NCBI GenBank assembly: GCA_964447205.1
Contig: CAYUSB010000011.1
Coordinates: 62,001-126,000 of the forward strand
From: JAEUKH01 sp964447205
Lineage (GTDB): Bacteria; Myxococcota_A; Polyangia; Polyangiales; Ga0077539
Length of the DNA: 64,000 nt
Direction of reading: 5' to 3'
In this document: in pieces, positions 61,439-64,000 of the stretch
How positions within the stretch are numbered: the stretch's first letter is position 1
Layout: the number at the start of each line of letters is the position of its first letter
Program-made: the position numbers and the translations under genes
The notes under the pieces: generated by a model
What the model was told of the DNA's origin: nothing
Seen by the model: only the letters and a program-made list of their open reading frames with translations
The model's database searches: none

Positions 61439-62634
61439 CTACCGCCCGCCCTCCGCCATCCGGGGAAACACCCGCGCCGGCACGCCCCCCTTCGGGCGCA
61501 GGGTGGCGAAGTGATCGACCGCGATCACCCGCCCGGGGTCGATCTCGACGCGGGCCCGCTTGAGCACGGTGGCCAGAACCAGGGCCCCCTCCATCAGCGC
61601 GAAATGGCTGCCGATGCACACCCTCGGACCGGCCCCGAAGGGGATCCACGCGCTGCGATGCCGGGCGGCCTGGGCCCGGGCCAACACCGCGGGGTGCCGG
61701 GCGAGCAGGTAGAAGGCCCATGACAACGCCGTAGCCGTGGTCTCGTGACCCGCCACAAACAACGTCACCGCCTCGTCCCGAACCTGCTTGTCGGTCATGC
61801 CCGCCGCGTTGTGGTTCTCGTCGTCGCGCGCGGCCAGGAGGCGGGTCAGCAGGTCGTTGCGGGTGAGCCCCGAGGCCCGCCGCTCGTCGATGAGGCCCTG
61901 GATGTGGGCCTCGAGCTGGGTGATGGCGTCTTGCAGGGCCGGCCCCCGAGCCCCCCGCACGAGCACCGGGGCACGCAGGGCCTGACGGGCGCGTTCGACC
62001 GCGGGTTTGAGCCCCTCGGGGCAGCGTTCGCCCACGGCGGCCACGAGGTCGCCGAGCTCGATCTGGGCCACGAGCCCGAGATCGGCCGAGTGCTCGCTCG
62101 CCCACGCGAGGGCCACGGTGAGGCAGTGCCCGAGGCTGTCGGCCTCGTCGAAGGTGTCGCTGTCAAACAGGGTCTTGCCGACCACCCCCATGGTCACCCG
62201 GGTCATCTCGGCGGCGAGGTCGAGCGACTGCCCGGGGTCCATCGGTCGAGGGCCCGGTGCGTGGTGGCCACCATGTCCGCGGTGTATCCCTTGAGGGCCG
62301 CGGGCTGAAACAGCGGGGCCATCAGCCTTCGCTGCCGACGCTACAGCTCGCCCTCCGAGGTAAACAACCCCTCCCCCGCCAGGTAGAAGAGCAGCAGCCG
62401 GATGCCCGGCGACTTCTCAAACCGCTTCGCCTGCGAGACCAGGAGCTCGTGGGCGGCCCGCGGGGTGTTGGCAAACACCACCACCCGGTGCAGGAGGCGC
62501 ACCGAGGACAGCTCCCCAGTGTCGGCGAGGCTCTGAAACAAGGCCAGACGGTCGTCGCGAAAGAGCTGGGCGTGGCCGATGAGGCTGGCCCCGGGCGCCT
62601 CGGGGATCGTGCTGGTCTTCGACATCCGGCGCAT
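61439..62634 (-). pseudogene. Cytochrome P450 gene with nonsense codon, frameshift and internal deletion
   Basis: The start (ATG 62634 or 62625) gives 'PEAPGASLIGHAQLFRDD' and on to 'EGLFTSEGEL', then TAG at 62341-62343, where P450s have Trp ('GxxWRRQRRLMAP'; the frame continues RRQRRLMAPLFQPAALKGYT). At 62229-62241 a missing C in ACCCCGGG shifts the frame to 'DPGQSLDLAAEMTRVT'. The I-helix 'FVAGHETTATALSW' is present. Then at about 61662-61680 the text jumps from 'RHPAVLARAQA' to 'ARHRSAWIPFGAGPRVCIGS' (heme Cys loop). About 100 residues with the K-helix ExxR are missing. The gene is clearly dead as shown. Confidence 0.88.
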
Positions 62635-62643
62635 CTGACCCGG

Positions 62644-64000
62644 TCAGGGCGTGTACCGCAACACCGCGTCGCCCGAGGCCACGCGGATCACCCCGTTCGT
62701 GTCGCCCCGCACCTGACTCCAGTGCAGGTCGGTCATCTGGGGAATGGGCAGGGTGCTCGCCCGGCGACCGTCGGCGGTCCACACGTACACCCTGGCTCCA
62801 TCGGTGCCCACCACGCGGCGGTCGGAGAGCACGTGCAGGTCAAGGGGGGTGACCTCGGGCTCCACCACACGCACACCGTTGCCGTCCCAGAAGCGCAGCC
62901 CGCCGAAGGCCACCCACACCGCAGGCAGGGCCCCCGCGACCACCGCCTCGGCGCTCGACCCGAACACCCCACGCAACGCGCTCACCGGGGCCGCCACCGC
63001 CCCGCGCAGGGCGTAGACGTTGACGTACACCTGCTTGTCGCCGGTGACGAGTTCGGTCGAAAACACCGCCACGTCGGGCCCCACCCCGTGAAGGGCCCGG
63101 ACCTGCGGGGTCTGTCCCGGAGCCTCGGGGATCCTGGGAAGCGTCACGGGCTCGGCCCAGACCTGATCGCGGTACCGCTCGATGCCGCGCTCGGACACCG
63201 CCCACAACGAGGCCCCCCACGCCCCCAGAGGGCCCTGGCGGCGCCCCCCTGCGGGCCAGGAGATTGTTGCCATGGGTCGCCGATTGACGACGTGCACGGC
63301 CCCCGTGCTGGCCGCGAACCATCCGCCGTTGTCGCCGTCGGCGGTCCACCCCTCGGCCGGGGCGCCGTCGAGCATCGGGGACACCGTCCAGACCCCGCGG
63401 GACATCACGTTCTGGGTGGCGAGCCCCCCTGGGCGAAAGGTGACCAGGGCGGGGCTCGGGTCACGGTCGCGCCAGAAGCCCGCGGCCCCGTCGAGGGGAG
63501 AGGAGAAGCTCTCCCACTGGCCCGCTCGAAGACGGGCCACGACGTTGCCGAAGAGCCACACGTCTTGCCCCGCTCCGAGGATCCGGGCCCCGAAGCCGAG
63601 GCTGTTGGTGGGCTGGGCCTGCCACTGGCCGCCCACACGCCGCCACACGCGGTTGGCGTAGGTGGCCCAGAGGGAGGTTCCGTCGGTGTGCAGGTCGACC
63701 CCGCCGTCGACGGGGGGCGGGGCGATGAGCTCGCTCTCACCGCGGGCGAGGTCGTAGCGTACGATCCGAGGCCGCGACGCCCCGGAGTCCCACGCCCGGA
63801 GGTAGAGCGCGCCGTCAAGGACCACCAGGGGGGCCTCGACGCGCACACGGAGGCCCTCGAAGCTGGTGAGGAGGGTCCAGGTGGTGCCGTCGAAGCGGTG
63901 GAGACGCCCCGTGCCCGAGCCCGAACCCCAGTTCTCCAGCACGAGCATGTCGCTCGGGCCGCGGACATGGAGCCCCGAGAGCAGGACGTCCCCGGGGCCT
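62644..64000 (-). CDS. Propeller-like hypothetical protein, 5' end beyond window
   Basis: The frame is open to base 64000 (upstream), giving at least 451 residues without a start in the window. Repeating segments include 'RLHRFDGTTWTLLTSF', 'LHTDGTSLWATYANRVWRRV', 'GAWGASLWAVSERGIERYRD', 'FGSSAEAVVAGALPAVWVAF' and 'LHVLSDRRVVGTDGARVYVW'. It is a diverged relative of the 'VWAVG' propellers elsewhere in the window and probably secreted. The stop is 10 bp from the P450 start. Confidence 0.75.
   Translation of the reverse strand, partial: GPGDVLLSGLHVRGPSDMLVLENWGSGSGTGRLHRFDGTTWTLLTSFEGLRVRVEAPLVVLDGALYLRAWDSGASRPRIVRYDLARGESELIAPPPVDGGVDLHTDGTSLWATYANRVWRRVGGQWQAQPTNSLGFGARILGAGQDVWLFGNVVARLRAGQWESFSSPLDGAAGFWRDRDPSPALVTFRPGGLATQNVMSRGVWTVSPMLDGAPAEGWTADGDNGGWFAASTGAVHVVNRRPMATISWPAGGRRQGPLGAWGASLWAVSERGIERYRDQVWAEPVTLPRIPEAPGQTPQVRALHGVGPDVAVFSTELVTGDKQVYVNVYALRGAVAAPVSALRGVFGSSAEAVVAGALPAVWVAFGGLRFWDGNGVRVVEPEVTPLDLHVLSDRRVVGTDGARVYVWTADGRRASTLPIPQMTDLHWSQVRGDTNGVIRVASGDAVLRYTP

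Overview
The window is very GC-rich DNA (visibly about 70% G+C, strong G/C third codon positions) from what looks like a member of the Myxococcota, probably a Polyangia-type bacterium. This is inferred from: many secreted lipoproteins with Asp/Val/Gly/Pro linkers after the lipobox Cys; MYXO-CTERM-like tails (Cys, hydrophobic stretch, Arg cluster); a Ser/Thr protein kinase; kelch, WD40 and 'LWGSGPDDVWAVG' propellers; and a MopE-type VWA lipoprotein. A run of exactly 100 N at 29612-29711 shows that this is a scaffold. The window cuts a gene at each edge: selA on the left and a propeller protein on the right.

Layout. 1-7.9 kb: selA (partial), a small membrane protein, an aminoglycoside-phosphotransferase-fold enzyme, a 1,038-aa secreted protein, a dienoyl-CoA-reductase-like SDR and a Cys-rich lipoprotein. 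8-12.8 kb is an eroded block: a frame-broken gene, a MITE-like element with 36-bp terminal inverted repeats, an IS110 transposase stub, a broken pentapeptide-repeat gene and the C-terminal remnant of a VgrG spike. 12.9-18.2 kb: a lipoprotein, then a compact operon (miaE, M28 peptidase, DUF72, degenerate gamma-glutamyltransferase-like, LMW-PTP-like). 18.2-24.2 kb: a zinc-ribbon/Tudor-knot protein, a TetR-cupin pair with an operator at the start codon, a polytopic glycosyltransferase-like protein and two overlapping kelch lipoproteins. 24.2-25.6 kb: a RES-Xre toxin-antitoxin pair between two perfect 26-bp direct repeats, followed by an internally deleted AraC gene. 26.3-39.3 kb: a CPBP protease, a secreted protein, the leftward run SEC-C/HEAT protein, aspS, lipoprotein, lipB, extensin-like lipoprotein, membrane protein, then a FAM20-like kinase lipoprotein convergent with a transmembrane Ser/Thr kinase. 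39.6-46.3 kb: a DedA-like protein, a calpain-Sel1-propeller fusion, a broken alpha/beta-hydrolase, an intact AraC regulator and a zincin-like lipoprotein. 46.5-58.2 kb: NlpC/P60-like protein, truncated flotillin, GDSL esterase, VWA/MopE-like protein, beta-barrel, propeller lipoprotein, DUF2254, DUF2330 and WD40 proteins. 58.6-61.4 kb: an ATGA-coupled DUF262-HipA pair of visibly lower GC. 61.4-64 kb: a cytochrome P450 pseudogene and a propeller protein.

Themes. Two small accessory cassettes (RES-Xre and DUF262-HipA) sit in otherwise chromosomal surroundings; DUF262-HipA is the best candidate for an undescribed two-gene system. Gene erosion is frequent: three genes (AraC, alpha/beta-hydrolase, P450) keep both ends but have lost the middle, and several others change frame at short G/C runs. 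True decay and consensus indel errors cannot be separated from sequence alone. Short dispersed repeats (CTTGCG clusters; a GTGTAGGTGG/GGCGTGCCCCC element) recur in intergenic spaces. No rRNA, tRNA or CRISPR array was seen.
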